From assembly GCA_025463765.1 (NCBI GenBank), contig JAODBC010000020.1, positions 1 to 39,727 of the forward strand: a stretch of DNA of 39,727 nucleotides, given 5' to 3'. The notes below the pieces were generated by a model. That model was given only the letters and a program-made list of their open reading frames with translations. It did not search any database and was not told the DNA's origin. The first letter of the stretch is position 1. Each line of letters starts with the position of its first letter. The DNA comes from Subtercola sp. (lineage in GTDB: Bacteria; Actinomycetota; Actinomycetes; Actinomycetales; Microbacteriaceae). Shown piece by piece: positions 9,841 to 17,781 of this stretch. The position numbers and the translations under genes are program-made.

Positions 9841-10848
9841 TCAGCTCTGCCGAGATCTGCCGACACATCCGCGAGCCGATCCAGCACCTTCGGCCACGGC
9901 TTCGCATGCTGCCTCGGTGGCGGCCGCGGTTGGAGCCTCGGCCGCACGCCGCGCCGCGCCGACTCGTGACCGCGGCCAGTTGTGCTTACCGTGTGCCACC
10001 AGATCGAGAACCAGCGCCTCGACTCGGGACCACCCGAACATGGCTTGCGCGTACGTCAGCCGTATGACGAAATAGCCCCGCTCGTGCAGAATCAGGTCGC
10101 GGCGTCGGTCTTCAGCGAACGCCTCCGGCGACGAATGCCACTCCTTACCGTCGAGCTCGACGACGAGTCGCTCTCCCACCAGCAGATCGACATGGCCCAC
10201 CCCCGCGATCTCCGCCTGCGGGTGATAGGGAATGCGGAGCGCGCGCAGTCGCAACCTGGCCATTGTCTCGAGGCCCGACTGCGCGCTCGCATCGGTGAGC
10301 CGAATGATCGCGAAATGTCTCTTGTCGATAAACCCCGCCAGGCGTTCCAGGTTCGGCTTGCTCGTCAGCGCGAGGTTCATCGCGCTGTCACACAGAGCAA
10401 CCGCGTAATCGCGAGGCGGACACGAGATGGCGTGCATCAGCGCGACGTCGACGGGGTCAGTGTGCCAGTGCCGCGGTGGGTGGTGTGCAGAATGCGTTCC
10501 ATGAAGCTTCACTCCCTGTGCCCCGGCATCCGTCAGCGCGACAGAACGGTCATCAGGTGACGCGAGGTGATTGGCGTGTCGATGCACGCGAACATGAAGT
10601 AGGTCATCTGTAAGGCACCACACTCCGAGTTCTCGCAGCGCAGACACGCACGTCAGGCTCCCGCCCACGCGGACGGCCTCGACGGCGGAAGGTGGCGCGT
10701 TCGCCGCAGCCACCCAGCCGCGACGGATGCGCGCGAGGCGCCCGGCTTTGATGGCACGCTCCGTCTGCTTGCCGCTGAATCCGGATGCCCGGAGCCGACT
10801 GAGATCGGTGATGCCGCCGAATGACACAACTACGTCTTCGATATTCAT
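9841..10848 (-). CDS. AbiEi-like antitoxin-domain protein with C-terminal DUF559 nuclease fold
   Basis: 335 residues from ATG 10848 (MNIEDVVVSFGG); a GTG at 10881 gives 11 more. Residues ~15-50 form the winged-helix AbiEi-type N-terminal domain (GFSGKQTERAIKAGRLARIRRGWVAA). Residues ~190-285 carry a DUF559/Vsr-like PD-(D/E)XK core: SGLETMARLRLRAL, VGHVDLLVGERLVVELDGKEWH, then EDRRRDLILHERGYFVIRLT. The family is common in actinobacteria, often solitary. No AbiEii nucleotidyltransferase partner lies nearby, so a working type IV toxin-antitoxin is not supported. The C-terminus is a low-complexity Ala/Arg/Glu tail, perhaps a read-on past the original end. Substrate unknown. Confidence 0.8.
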   Translation of the reverse strand: MNIEDVVVSFGGITDLSRLRASGFSGKQTERAIKAGRLARIRRGWVAAANAPPSAVEAVRVGGSLTCVSALRELGVWCLTDDLLHVRVHRHANHLASPDDRSVALTDAGAQGVKLHGTHSAHHPPRHWHTDPVDVALMHAISCPPRDYAVALCDSAMNLALTSKPNLERLAGFIDKRHFAIIRLTDASAQSGLETMARLRLRALRIPYHPQAEIAGVGHVDLLVGERLVVELDGKEWHSSPEAFAEDRRRDLILHERGYFVIRLTYAQAMFGWSRVEALVLDLVAHGKHNWPRSRVGAARRAAEAPTAAATEAACEAVAEGAGSARGCVGRSRQS

Positions 10849-10985
10849 CGAAACAGTCTCGGCAACGCGGGTCGCGCTCACGTCATTCCGAACAGCAATT
10901 GTGGAAATCTGCTGGAACGGGGCGGTGTTGAGAGTGAGGACGCGCTCCAGGTGCGGTGGTCAGCCTGAGGTTGCGAGAGCAAGTG

Positions 10986-11058
10986 GGGAGAACGGTCGGA
11001 CGAGAGAGCACATGTCCACGTATTGCGGGGATGTGGCATCAGCTCCGACGGTTCTCCC
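10986..11058 (+). repeat. Dispersed palindromic element, copy B (diverged left arm)
   Basis: Shares the core and right flank with copies A and C (ACGTATTGCGGGGATG, then TCAGCTCCGACG, 11018-11050). The left half is replaced. Instead, GGGAGAACGGTCGGA (10986-11000) pairs with TCCGACGGTTCTCCC (11044-11058) at 14 of 15 positions, so a hairpin is kept with different bases. It sits immediately after the 3' end of the truncated haemoglobin gene. Confidence 0.75.
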
Positions 11059-11068
11059 GCCGCCGGGC

Positions 11069-11518
11069 TCAGCCGACGGGGCCCGACCACGACCAGCGTG
11101 GCACGGTCACGGTGTCGGGCACGTCGTCTGCGGAATCGGGATGCTCGGCGAGGCGTCTGGTCGACCATCGAAAGTACTCGGCGAGGGCTGTGCGCACGGC
11201 TTCGTCGGTGATTCCGATGTCGTCGAGGGCGGCCACGAAACAGGCGATCCCCCGGTCATCCATCTCGGTGTGGATACCGTTGCCGGAGTGCAGCACAACA
11301 ACGTGCTGCTGATTCCCCATCGTCTGTGTGTAGAACGCCGGGCCGCCGAGCGCTTCGCCCCAATAGGCGGCGAGGCGGTCCACATGATCGGGGTGCTGGC
11401 CCGGATGGCTGAACGCGTGGCTCACGACGTCGTCGCCGAGACAGCGACGGTGCCAAGCATGTGCGAGTGCGCGCACCGCCTCTGCGCCGCCCATCGCCCC
11501 GTAGATCGATGTCTCCAT
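11069..11518 (-). CDS. Truncated haemoglobin (group II-like globin)
   Basis: 149 residues from METSIYGAMGG (ATG 11518); an in-frame ATG two codons upstream (11524) is possible. The 2-on-2 globin pattern is visible: GGAEAVRALAHAWHRRCLGDDVVSHAFSH, then DHVDRLAAYWGEALGGPAFYTQTMG, the heme-binding region HVVVLHSGNG, and MDDRGIACFVAALDDIGI. The C-terminus DVPRW-like (TVPRWSWSG) is typical of the actinobacterial subgroup. Family roles include O2/NO chemistry; the actual ligand is not determinable. CATACT lies 6 nt before ATG 11518, so the mRNA may be leaderless. Palindromic element B directly follows the stop. Confidence 0.88.
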   Translation of the reverse strand: METSIYGAMGGAEAVRALAHAWHRRCLGDDVVSHAFSHPGQHPDHVDRLAAYWGEALGGPAFYTQTMGNQQHVVVLHSGNGIHTEMDDRGIACFVAALDDIGITDEAVRTALAEYFRWSTRRLAEHPDSADDVPDTVTVPRWSWSGPVG

Positions 11519-11563
11519 GCGCACAGTATGGCGCCGGGCTCGCGTTGCGGCAAGCGAGCGCCG

Positions 11564-11707
11564 TCAGCGCGACAAGGCCACGATCGCCAGCGTCGCCGCT
11601 GCGGCCAGAAGCAGGAGCACGAACGAGATTCGCACCGGTAGGCTCCCGATTATTCGCCGCCACGGAGTAGTCAACTCCGGTCGGTCGAACGGCTTATGCG
11701 ACGACAT
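11564..11707 (-). CDS. Small single-pass membrane protein (47 aa)
   Basis: A 47-codon ORF, MSSHKPFDRPELTTPWRRII followed by a hydrophobic segment (ISFVLLLLAAAATLAIVAL) and a basic end (SR). The topology is credible: positively charged, Pro-containing N-terminus, then one membrane helix. TATCAT lies 5 nt before the ATG and no ribosome site is seen, fitting the leaderless pattern of this window. It reads in the same direction as the haemoglobin gene, with a 45-bp gap. No function is recognised; it could be a chance ORF. Confidence 0.45.
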   Translation of the reverse strand: MSSHKPFDRPELTTPWRRIIGSLPVRISFVLLLLAAAATLAIVALSR

Positions 11708-12110
11708 ACTGAATGATATTCGGCGCTGCCCAGACGATTCGGCCGTACCGGTAGACCTGGCGAGATGCGGTGCACGGTGTGTCGCCAGGCGGTGCTTCTG
11801 GCCCGGCGGGGCGAGAGTCGGCGAATCGAGCCCTCGCCGCTGTTGAGCAGCGGCAGCGGCGACCCCGGCCCCTACCCGTTCGCGGTCAAGCAGCGATCAG
11901 CTGATGAGCCCTTCGGTGCGAGATTTCCGAGTAACGTGCAGATCTCGCGAATCGTCAGACCCTCCTTCACTTGCCTCATGATTGTTCGTGCGAGCGACTC
12001 CCCAATGTCTTCGATGAGGAAGTCGAGGTCACCGCGCTAGCGGCGAACCAGAACCCGTTCCCTTCGTCGACGACTTCGACTTAGCCAGGCGCGCTATCCT
12101 CCGGCGAGGG
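11708..12110. other. 403-bp gap with possible gene remnant
   Basis: No complete gene is supported. On the minus strand an open stretch from about 12034 to the stop at 11872 encodes DFLIEDIGESLARTIM then RQVKEGLTIREICTLLG. The second part resembles a helix-turn-helix beginning, but there is no start codon before an internal ATG at 11979. It may be the remains of a regulator. A perfect 8-bp inverted repeat (CCTGGCGA 11756-11763, TCGCCAGG 11782-11789) also occurs. Confidence 0.35.
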
Positions 12111-13277
12111 CTACTGCTGGTTCTCGGTGAGGGTGACGCCGTAGGAGCGCTCGGCGGTGTTGAAGAAGGTGTCGCGGTCTCGCACGATGGCCTGAGGCGG
12201 CAGTTGCTCTGAGCGGGTGTGGGCCGCGGTCGTGCGGCGAACGGCGGTTCCGATGGCGAGAAATTCGATGAGGCCGCCGCCGAGGTCGTAGACGTAGGTC
12301 TTGATGCCGATGACGTCGTCGGCGCCGACAGCCGTTGCCTGCTGGCGCACCTTGCCGAGCGACTCTTCGCGGGCACCGTAGATGAGCTGGGTGAGCTCGT
12401 TGATCTCGCCCTTCACGAAGTTCTTGAAGGCCGAGGTGATGCCGCCGACGAGGCCGAGCGAGTAGACCGAGGTGCCCATCACGAGCTTCATCGGGGCGTA
12501 GCCGATTCGGGCGAGGCTCCACATCTCTTCGGCGGTGAGGTCGCTCGTGACCACGCCCATTGCGGCAAGTGCGGGGTCGGAGATGTCGTGCCGCGAGGCG
12601 GTGCCCACCATGAGCATTTCTTGAACGGCGGCGCCGCCGAACGGCAGGATGTTCGTGGTGATGCCGACGACGGCGTTCGCGCCGACCGACCGTGCTTCGT
12701 CGACGATGCGCTGCAGCGCGAGGTTGCGGGTCTGGGCGAACAGGTCGCTGTATTGCGTCACTTCACCCCGCGCCATCTGCTTGAACGCACCGGTGATGCC
12801 CCGGCCGACCCCGATGGAGTAGGCAACGTTGCCCATGACGAACGAGACGGGTTCGTAGCCCGCATCTACCTGGCAGAACAGTTCTTGACCGTCGCTCGCC
12901 GAGGTGAAGGCGGTCGCGGGTACGCCGACCTTCTGGTGCAGCGTCGATGCGACCGACAAGAACTCGATGTTCTGCGAGTGAAAGATGAGCTCGGTGGTCA
13001 CACTGGTGGCGCCGTGCCCGGCGTGCTGCTGCATCTCGCCGATGAGCCGCTGCATGGAGAGATGTCGCCCCTGCGTGATCATCTCGGTGATGGCGGTGAT
13101 CTCGCCGCCGACCATGCCGCGGAAACCCGCGCTCATCGACCCGAGAAACCCCCGCGAGAACACGCTGTTGCCCACCAGCAGATTGCCCGGGTGGTACCCG
13201 AGCAGGTCGATGCAGTACATCTCGTTGCCGCTCAGCCCGCTGAGAACGGATTGACGCACGGGAGCCGGATCAGTCAT
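12111..13277 (-). CDS. Triple YbjQ/UPF0145 domain protein
   Basis: 388 residues holding three consecutive YbjQ-like (heavy-metal-binding domain, UPF0145) units. Each has the order: glycine-rich strand with V-M/V-G-N/T-S/A-V (VGNSVFSRGF, MGNVAYSIGVG, MGTSVYSLGLV), then GGEIT/RGEVT/KGEIN, then a helix R-x-x-A/S-x-x-R-(I/Q), then GA-xx-V-x-G-I. Approximate spans are 25-120, 140-240 and 260-350. YbjQ alone is ~105 residues and assembles as a pentamer-like ring; metal binding is a family-level suggestion. The start ATG has a good AGAGG site, and TATACT (minus strand, 13304-13309) is a candidate -10. The C-terminal ~40 residues are outside the domains. Confidence 0.85.
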   Translation of the reverse strand: MTDPAPVRQSVLSGLSGNEMYCIDLLGYHPGNLLVGNSVFSRGFLGSMSAGFRGMVGGEITAITEMITQGRHLSMQRLIGEMQQHAGHGATSVTTELIFHSQNIEFLSVASTLHQKVGVPATAFTSASDGQELFCQVDAGYEPVSFVMGNVAYSIGVGRGITGAFKQMARGEVTQYSDLFAQTRNLALQRIVDEARSVGANAVVGITTNILPFGGAAVQEMLMVGTASRHDISDPALAAMGVVTSDLTAEEMWSLARIGYAPMKLVMGTSVYSLGLVGGITSAFKNFVKGEINELTQLIYGAREESLGKVRQQATAVGADDVIGIKTYVYDLGGGLIEFLAIGTAVRRTTAAHTRSEQLPPQAIVRDRDTFFNTAERSYGVTLTENQQ

Positions 13278-13315
13278 GTCAACCTCTTTCGAATACGTAC
13301 CCGAGTATAGCTCAG

Positions 13316-16312
13316 TTATAGATCACCATAGAAATCGCGTTCGAAGATGGCCCGGGCACGGCGTGTGACGGCCAGATAGTCCTCTTCGAGCGCGGTGGCC
13401 GACCCCGGAGGGTACTCCATCAGCCGGGCCACGCCCTCGAGCTGACGGCGGTCGACGGGCAGCACGTCGGCGGTGCGGTTGGTCCAGAGCGTCATGCACG
13501 AGCGCGCGCGGGAGGCGAAGATCCACGCCTCGCGCAACCGGTCGGCGTCTGCCGCATCGACGTATCCGGCCGCCACTTCGGCGGCCAGAGCATCCAGTGT
13601 CGACGTCGTCTGAAACGAAGGATGCTGGTGGCCGTGCTCGAGCTGAAGCAGCTGCACGTACCACTCCACGTCGCTCAGCGACCCTCGCCCGAGCTTCAGG
13701 TGCCGCGCCGGGTCGGCGCCCTGCGGCAGGCGCTCGTTTTCGACGCGCGCCTTCAGCCGCTTCACCTCGCGCACCTCTTGCGGCGTGATCGCCGAAGGGT
13801 AACGCACCTCGTCGGCGAGGGCTTCGAAGTCGGCGATGAGCGCTTCGTCGCCGGCGACTCCGGATGCGCGCAGCAGCGCCTGTGCCTCCCAGGTGAGCGA
13901 CCAGCGCTGGTAGTACGCCCGGTACGAGTCGAGCGAGCGCACGACGATGCCGTTCTTGCCCTCTGGCCGCAGGTCGATGTCGAGTTCGAGCGGCAACCGG
14001 CGGTCTTCGGTGAGTCGCACCAGTTCGTTCACGATGAACCGCGCGACCGACTGTGCCGTCTCCTGGCTCACAGTGCGAGCCCGGTAGACGTACATCACGT
14101 CAGTGTCGGAGCCGAAGCCGATTTCGCGGCCGCCGTAGCGGCCCATTCCGATGACGGCGAACTCGATGCCGTCACCGTTCGACAGCGCCGCCGACTGGCG
14201 GATCACCCCGAGGGTTCCGCGCAAGAACACGGTGGTGACGTCGGTGAGCGCCCGGGCGAGCTGCTGCACGTCGATCAACTCGAGCACAGAAGCCAGCGCC
14301 AGCCGCAGCACCTCACGGCGGCGGGCGGTTCGCAGCGCAGCCGCGGCGGCATCCGGAGTATCGTGCCGCCCGATGATGGCCTGCGTCTCGAGCGACAGGG
14401 TTTCGAACGACCGAGGCCTCAGATCGCTGTCGTTCTCGAGCCAGGCGGCCGACTCGGGGATGCGTTCGAGCAGCTCGGCCGCGAACCGCGAGCCCGACAG
14501 CACCTGTGTGAGGCGCGACGCGGCACCCGACGAGTCGCGCAGCATGCGCAGGTACCAGTACGTCTCCCCCAGCGAATCGCTCAGCCGGCGGAACGCCAGC
14601 AGACCGAAATCGGGGTCGGCACCGTTCGCGAACCACTGCAGCATGACGGGCAGCAGGTGCCGCTGAATGGCGGCACGGCGCGAGACGCCGGCCGTCATCG
14701 CCGCGATGTGCGCGAGCGCACCCTTCGGGTCTTGAAAGCCGATGGCGGCGAGGCGAGCGACGGCCTGCTCGCTGGTGAGACCGAGCTCGTCGGTTCCGAG
14801 GGCGGCCACGGCGGCGAGCAGAGGGCGATAGAACAGCCGTTCGTGCAGGCTGCGCACGCGCACCTTGATGTCGTTCCACAGTTCGAGCAGGGCCGGCGCA
14901 CTCGGCGCAAGCTCGGTGGCGCGGGCCAGCACGCGCTGCTCGAACTCGTCGCGCGGCACCAGGTGTGTGCGCCGCAGCCGCCGCAGCTGCAGGCGGTGCT
15001 CCATCAGCCGCAGCACGCGGTAGTCGTGCGAGAAGTCGTGCGCCTCGACGCGCCCGATGTAGCCCTGGTCGGCCAGAGCCGCCAGCGCTTCAAGCGTGGC
15101 CGCCTGCCGCACCAGCGGATCGTTCTGCCCGTGCACGAGCTGCAGCAGTTGCACGGTGAATTCGACGTCGCGCAGGCCGCCGGGGCCGAGCTTCAGCTGG
15201 TAGTCGATTTCATCGGCCGGAATGTTGTCGGTCACCCGATGCCGCATCACCTGCACCGACTCGACGAACCCGTCGCGCGCGGCGCTGGTCCACACCAGCG
15301 GGCGCACCGCGTCGACGTAGCGTTCCCCCAGCTCGAGATCACCCGCCAATGGCCGCGCTTTCAGCAGCGCCTGGAACTCCCAGTTCTTCGCCCAGCGGTC
15401 GTAATACGCGATGTGCGACTCCAGCGACCGCACGAGCGCGCCCGCCTTGCCCTCTGGCCGCAGGTTCGGGTCGACCTCCCAGAGCGGCGGTTCCATCGCC
15501 GTCTCCATGATGCCGTGCATGGTGAGCATGGCCAGCGCCGTCGCGATGTCGATGGCGCGAGCGGTCGACAGCCCCTCGGTTTCACACCCCTCCGCAACGT
15601 AGATCACATCGACGTCGCTGACGTAGTTCAGCTCTTGCGCGCCGGCCTTTCCCATACCGATGATGGCCAGCCGGGTCGCCGCCACCTCCTCGCGGGCGAA
15701 GAACCAGCGGCTCTGGCCGCGAGTGGATGCCCGCGCCCGAGCACAGGCCAGCGACGCGTCGAGGGCTGCCGAAGCCAGGTCGGCGAGCGTATCGGCGATG
15801 AGCCCGATGCCGGCCACCGGGTCGCGCTGCTCGAGGTCGAACGCCGTGATCTGCGCGAGGATGCGGCGGTACCGCACGCGCAGCAGCGTCCAGGCGCCTT
15901 CACCCGCGATGGTGGCGAACCCGTCGATGCTGCCGACCGAGTTGAGCAGATCATCCTGCAGCTCGGGCAGCGTGGGCAGCGTGGCGACGCGCGATTCGAG
16001 TGCGGTGAGTTCTTCGGGGTGCCGCAGAAAGAAGTCGCCGAACCCGCTCGACATGCCCACGACGCGCAACAGCCGTGTGCGCGAGGGTTCCTGCTGCAGC
16101 AGTTCGACGGTCGGGGTCGCCGGAAGCCGCAGCAGCTTCACGAGGTAGGCCAAAGCCTGGTCGGGGTCAGCGGTGAGCTGCAGCGACTCGAGCAACTCGG
16201 GCAGGCCGACCCGCCCGAGTTCGGCGGCGATCTCGAGCTCGGTCTGCGCGCGGGTGAGTTCTGAGAAACCCACCCGGGCGAGCTCGGTGAGCGTCGTCTG
16301 TTCTCGTGTCAT
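13316..16312 (-). CDS. glnE: Glutamine synthetase adenylyltransferase/deadenylase
   Basis: 998 residues from ATG 16312 (MTREQTTLTELARVGF); the frame stays open to a GTG at 16381, which would overlap nothing and follows the glnA2 stop by 8 nt. GlnE attaches or removes AMP on GlnA Tyr. Two nucleotidyltransferase domains are visible: the N-terminal one with GMGKAGAQELNYVSDVDVIYV (~residues 225-245) and the C-terminal one with GMGRYGGREIGFGSDTDVMYVY. Each is followed by its DLRPEGK motif (DPNLRPEGKAG and DIDLRPEGKNG). Length and duplication match the family. Probably co-transcribed with glnA2. Target: GlnA at 8075-9499 (Tyr402). Confidence 0.95.
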   Translation of the reverse strand: MTREQTTLTELARVGFSELTRAQTELEIAAELGRVGLPELLESLQLTADPDQALAYLVKLLRLPATPTVELLQQEPSRTRLLRVVGMSSGFGDFFLRHPEELTALESRVATLPTLPELQDDLLNSVGSIDGFATIAGEGAWTLLRVRYRRILAQITAFDLEQRDPVAGIGLIADTLADLASAALDASLACARARASTRGQSRWFFAREEVAATRLAIIGMGKAGAQELNYVSDVDVIYVAEGCETEGLSTARAIDIATALAMLTMHGIMETAMEPPLWEVDPNLRPEGKAGALVRSLESHIAYYDRWAKNWEFQALLKARPLAGDLELGERYVDAVRPLVWTSAARDGFVESVQVMRHRVTDNIPADEIDYQLKLGPGGLRDVEFTVQLLQLVHGQNDPLVRQAATLEALAALADQGYIGRVEAHDFSHDYRVLRLMEHRLQLRRLRRTHLVPRDEFEQRVLARATELAPSAPALLELWNDIKVRVRSLHERLFYRPLLAAVAALGTDELGLTSEQAVARLAAIGFQDPKGALAHIAAMTAGVSRRAAIQRHLLPVMLQWFANGADPDFGLLAFRRLSDSLGETYWYLRMLRDSSGAASRLTQVLSGSRFAAELLERIPESAAWLENDSDLRPRSFETLSLETQAIIGRHDTPDAAAAALRTARRREVLRLALASVLELIDVQQLARALTDVTTVFLRGTLGVIRQSAALSNGDGIEFAVIGMGRYGGREIGFGSDTDVMYVYRARTVSQETAQSVARFIVNELVRLTEDRRLPLELDIDLRPEGKNGIVVRSLDSYRAYYQRWSLTWEAQALLRASGVAGDEALIADFEALADEVRYPSAITPQEVREVKRLKARVENERLPQGADPARHLKLGRGSLSDVEWYVQLLQLEHGHQHPSFQTTSTLDALAAEVAAGYVDAADADRLREAWIFASRARSCMTLWTNRTADVLPVDRRQLEGVARLMEYPPGSATALEEDYLAVTRRARAIFERDFYGDL

Positions 16313-16388
16313 CGTCGACGTTTCTCGAACGCTGCGCAGCGGATGCTCGGCCGACGGATGCCCGCTTAGGCCCTCGAGCACCCAGGCC

Positions 16389-17726
16389 CTACAGCATCTC
16401 CAGGTTGCTCTTCAGCTCGAACGGGGTCACCTGGTCGCGGTAGGCCGCCCACTCCTGACGCTTGTTGAGCAGCACGTAGTTGAAGACGTGCTCACCCAGC
16501 GTCTCGGCGACGAGTTCGGAGCGTTCCATCTCGACGATGGCCGCGTCGAGACTCGCTGGCAGGGCGCTGTAGCCCAGGGCCTTGCGCTCGGAGTCGCTGA
16601 GCGCCCAGACGTTGTCTTCGGCCTCTGGCGGAAGCTCGTAGCCCTCTTCGATGCCCTTGAGCCCGGCGGCGAGCAGCAGCGAATACGCCAGGTACGGGTT
16701 CGCCGCGGAGTCGATGGCGCGGTACTCGATGCGCGAGCTCTGGCCCTTGTTCGGCTTGTACAGCGGAACACGAACGAGCGCCGAGCGGTTGTTGTGGCCC
16801 CAGCAGACGAAGCTCGGAGCCTCGTCGCCGCCCCAGAGCCGCTTGTAGGAGTTGACGAACTGGTTCGTTACGGCGGTGATCTCGGGGGCGTGCTTCAGCA
16901 GGCCGGCGATGAACTGGCGGCCGATCTTCGACAGCTGGTATTCGGCTCCCGCCTCGAAGAACGCGTTCGCGTCACCTTCGAACAGCGAGAGGTGGGTGTG
17001 CATGCCCGACCCCGGCTGACCGGAGAGCGGCTTCGGCATGAACGTGGCGTAAACGCCCTGCTCGATGGCGACCTCTTTGATCACGGTGCGGAACGTCATG
17101 ATGTTGTCGGCGGTGGTCAGCGCGTCGGCGTAGCGCAGGTCGATCTCGTTCTGACCCGGGCCGGCCTCGTGGTGGCTGAACTCCACCGAGATGCCGAGGT
17201 CTTCGAGCATGCGCACCGAGCGGCGCCGGAAGTCGTGCGCGGTGCCGCCGGGAACGTTGTCGAAATACCCCGCCTTGTCGACCGGCTCGGGCCCGTCGGG
17301 GCCGTACTGCGACGACTTGAGCAGGTAGAACTCGACCTCGGGGTGGGTGTAGAACGAGAAACCGCGGTCGCCGGCCTTGGCGAGCGTGCGCTTCAGAACG
17401 TTGCGCGGGTCTGCCACAGCGGGCTGCCCGTCGGGTGTGGTGATGTCGCAGAACATGCGCGCCGTGGGGTCGATCTCCCCACGCCACGGAAGAATCTGAA
17501 AGGTGGTGGGGTCTGGATGCGCGAGAACGTCTGCCTCGAATGACCGCGTGAGCCCCTCGATGGCCGACCCGTCGAAGCCCAGCCCCTCGGCGAAGGCGCC
17601 CTCGACCTCGGCCGGCGCGATGGCGACCGACTTGAGGGTACCGATCACATCGGTGAACCAGAGCCTGACGAACTTGACGCCGCGCTCTTCAATGGTGCGA
17701 AGAACGAAGTCACGCTGCTTATCCAT
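16389..17726 (-). CDS. glnA2: Glutamine synthetase-like protein GlnA2
   Basis: 445 residues from ATG 17726 (MDKQRDFVLRTIEERG), with AAAGAGG ~12 nt upstream; the longer frame to 17855 would run into nadE and is rejected. GS signatures: FDGSAIEGLTRSFE, HPEVEFYLL, HHEAGPGQNEIDLRYADAL, MPKPLSGQPGSGMHTHLS, NNRSALVRVP and SRIEYRAIDSAANPYLA. The adenylylation tyrosine loop of GlnA is replaced (ELPPEAEDNVWALSDSERKALG), so GlnE should not modify it although the genes are adjacent. In Streptomyces the GlnA2 relative is a gamma-glutamylpolyamine synthetase; that function is possible here but not provable. Divergent from nadE. Confidence 0.92.
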   Translation of the reverse strand: MDKQRDFVLRTIEERGVKFVRLWFTDVIGTLKSVAIAPAEVEGAFAEGLGFDGSAIEGLTRSFEADVLAHPDPTTFQILPWRGEIDPTARMFCDITTPDGQPAVADPRNVLKRTLAKAGDRGFSFYTHPEVEFYLLKSSQYGPDGPEPVDKAGYFDNVPGGTAHDFRRRSVRMLEDLGISVEFSHHEAGPGQNEIDLRYADALTTADNIMTFRTVIKEVAIEQGVYATFMPKPLSGQPGSGMHTHLSLFEGDANAFFEAGAEYQLSKIGRQFIAGLLKHAPEITAVTNQFVNSYKRLWGGDEAPSFVCWGHNNRSALVRVPLYKPNKGQSSRIEYRAIDSAANPYLAYSLLLAAGLKGIEEGYELPPEAEDNVWALSDSERKALGYSALPASLDAAIVEMERSELVAETLGEHVFNYVLLNKRQEWAAYRDQVTPFELKSNLEML

Positions 17727-17768
17727 CGACGGTAAGTACCTCTTTCTGGCGAGTGGTGCTGCCGCTAT

Positions 17769-17774
17769 TAGGCT
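17769..17774 (+). promoter_or_regulatory. -10 box, leaderless start of nadE
   Basis: TAGGCT lies 7 nt before the ATG at 17782; there is no Shine-Dalgarno sequence. Confidence 0.55.
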
Positions 17775-17781
17775 AGTGGCT

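Noticed and set aside
9520..9969. Plus-strand ORF starting with SGATL repeats after glnA
   Set aside because: It runs through the glnA terminator and palindromic element and overlaps the opposing gene; no ribosome site or conserved domain.
9841..10848. Type IV AbiE toxin-antitoxin system
   Set aside because: Only the AbiEi-type N-terminal domain is present and it is fused to a DUF559 fold; no AbiEii toxin gene is adjacent.
13622..16264. 880-residue plus-strand open frame opposite glnE
   Set aside because: Antisense shadow of glnE in high-GC DNA; Arg/His/Gln-rich low-information protein with no recognisable domain, while glnE is unmistakable.
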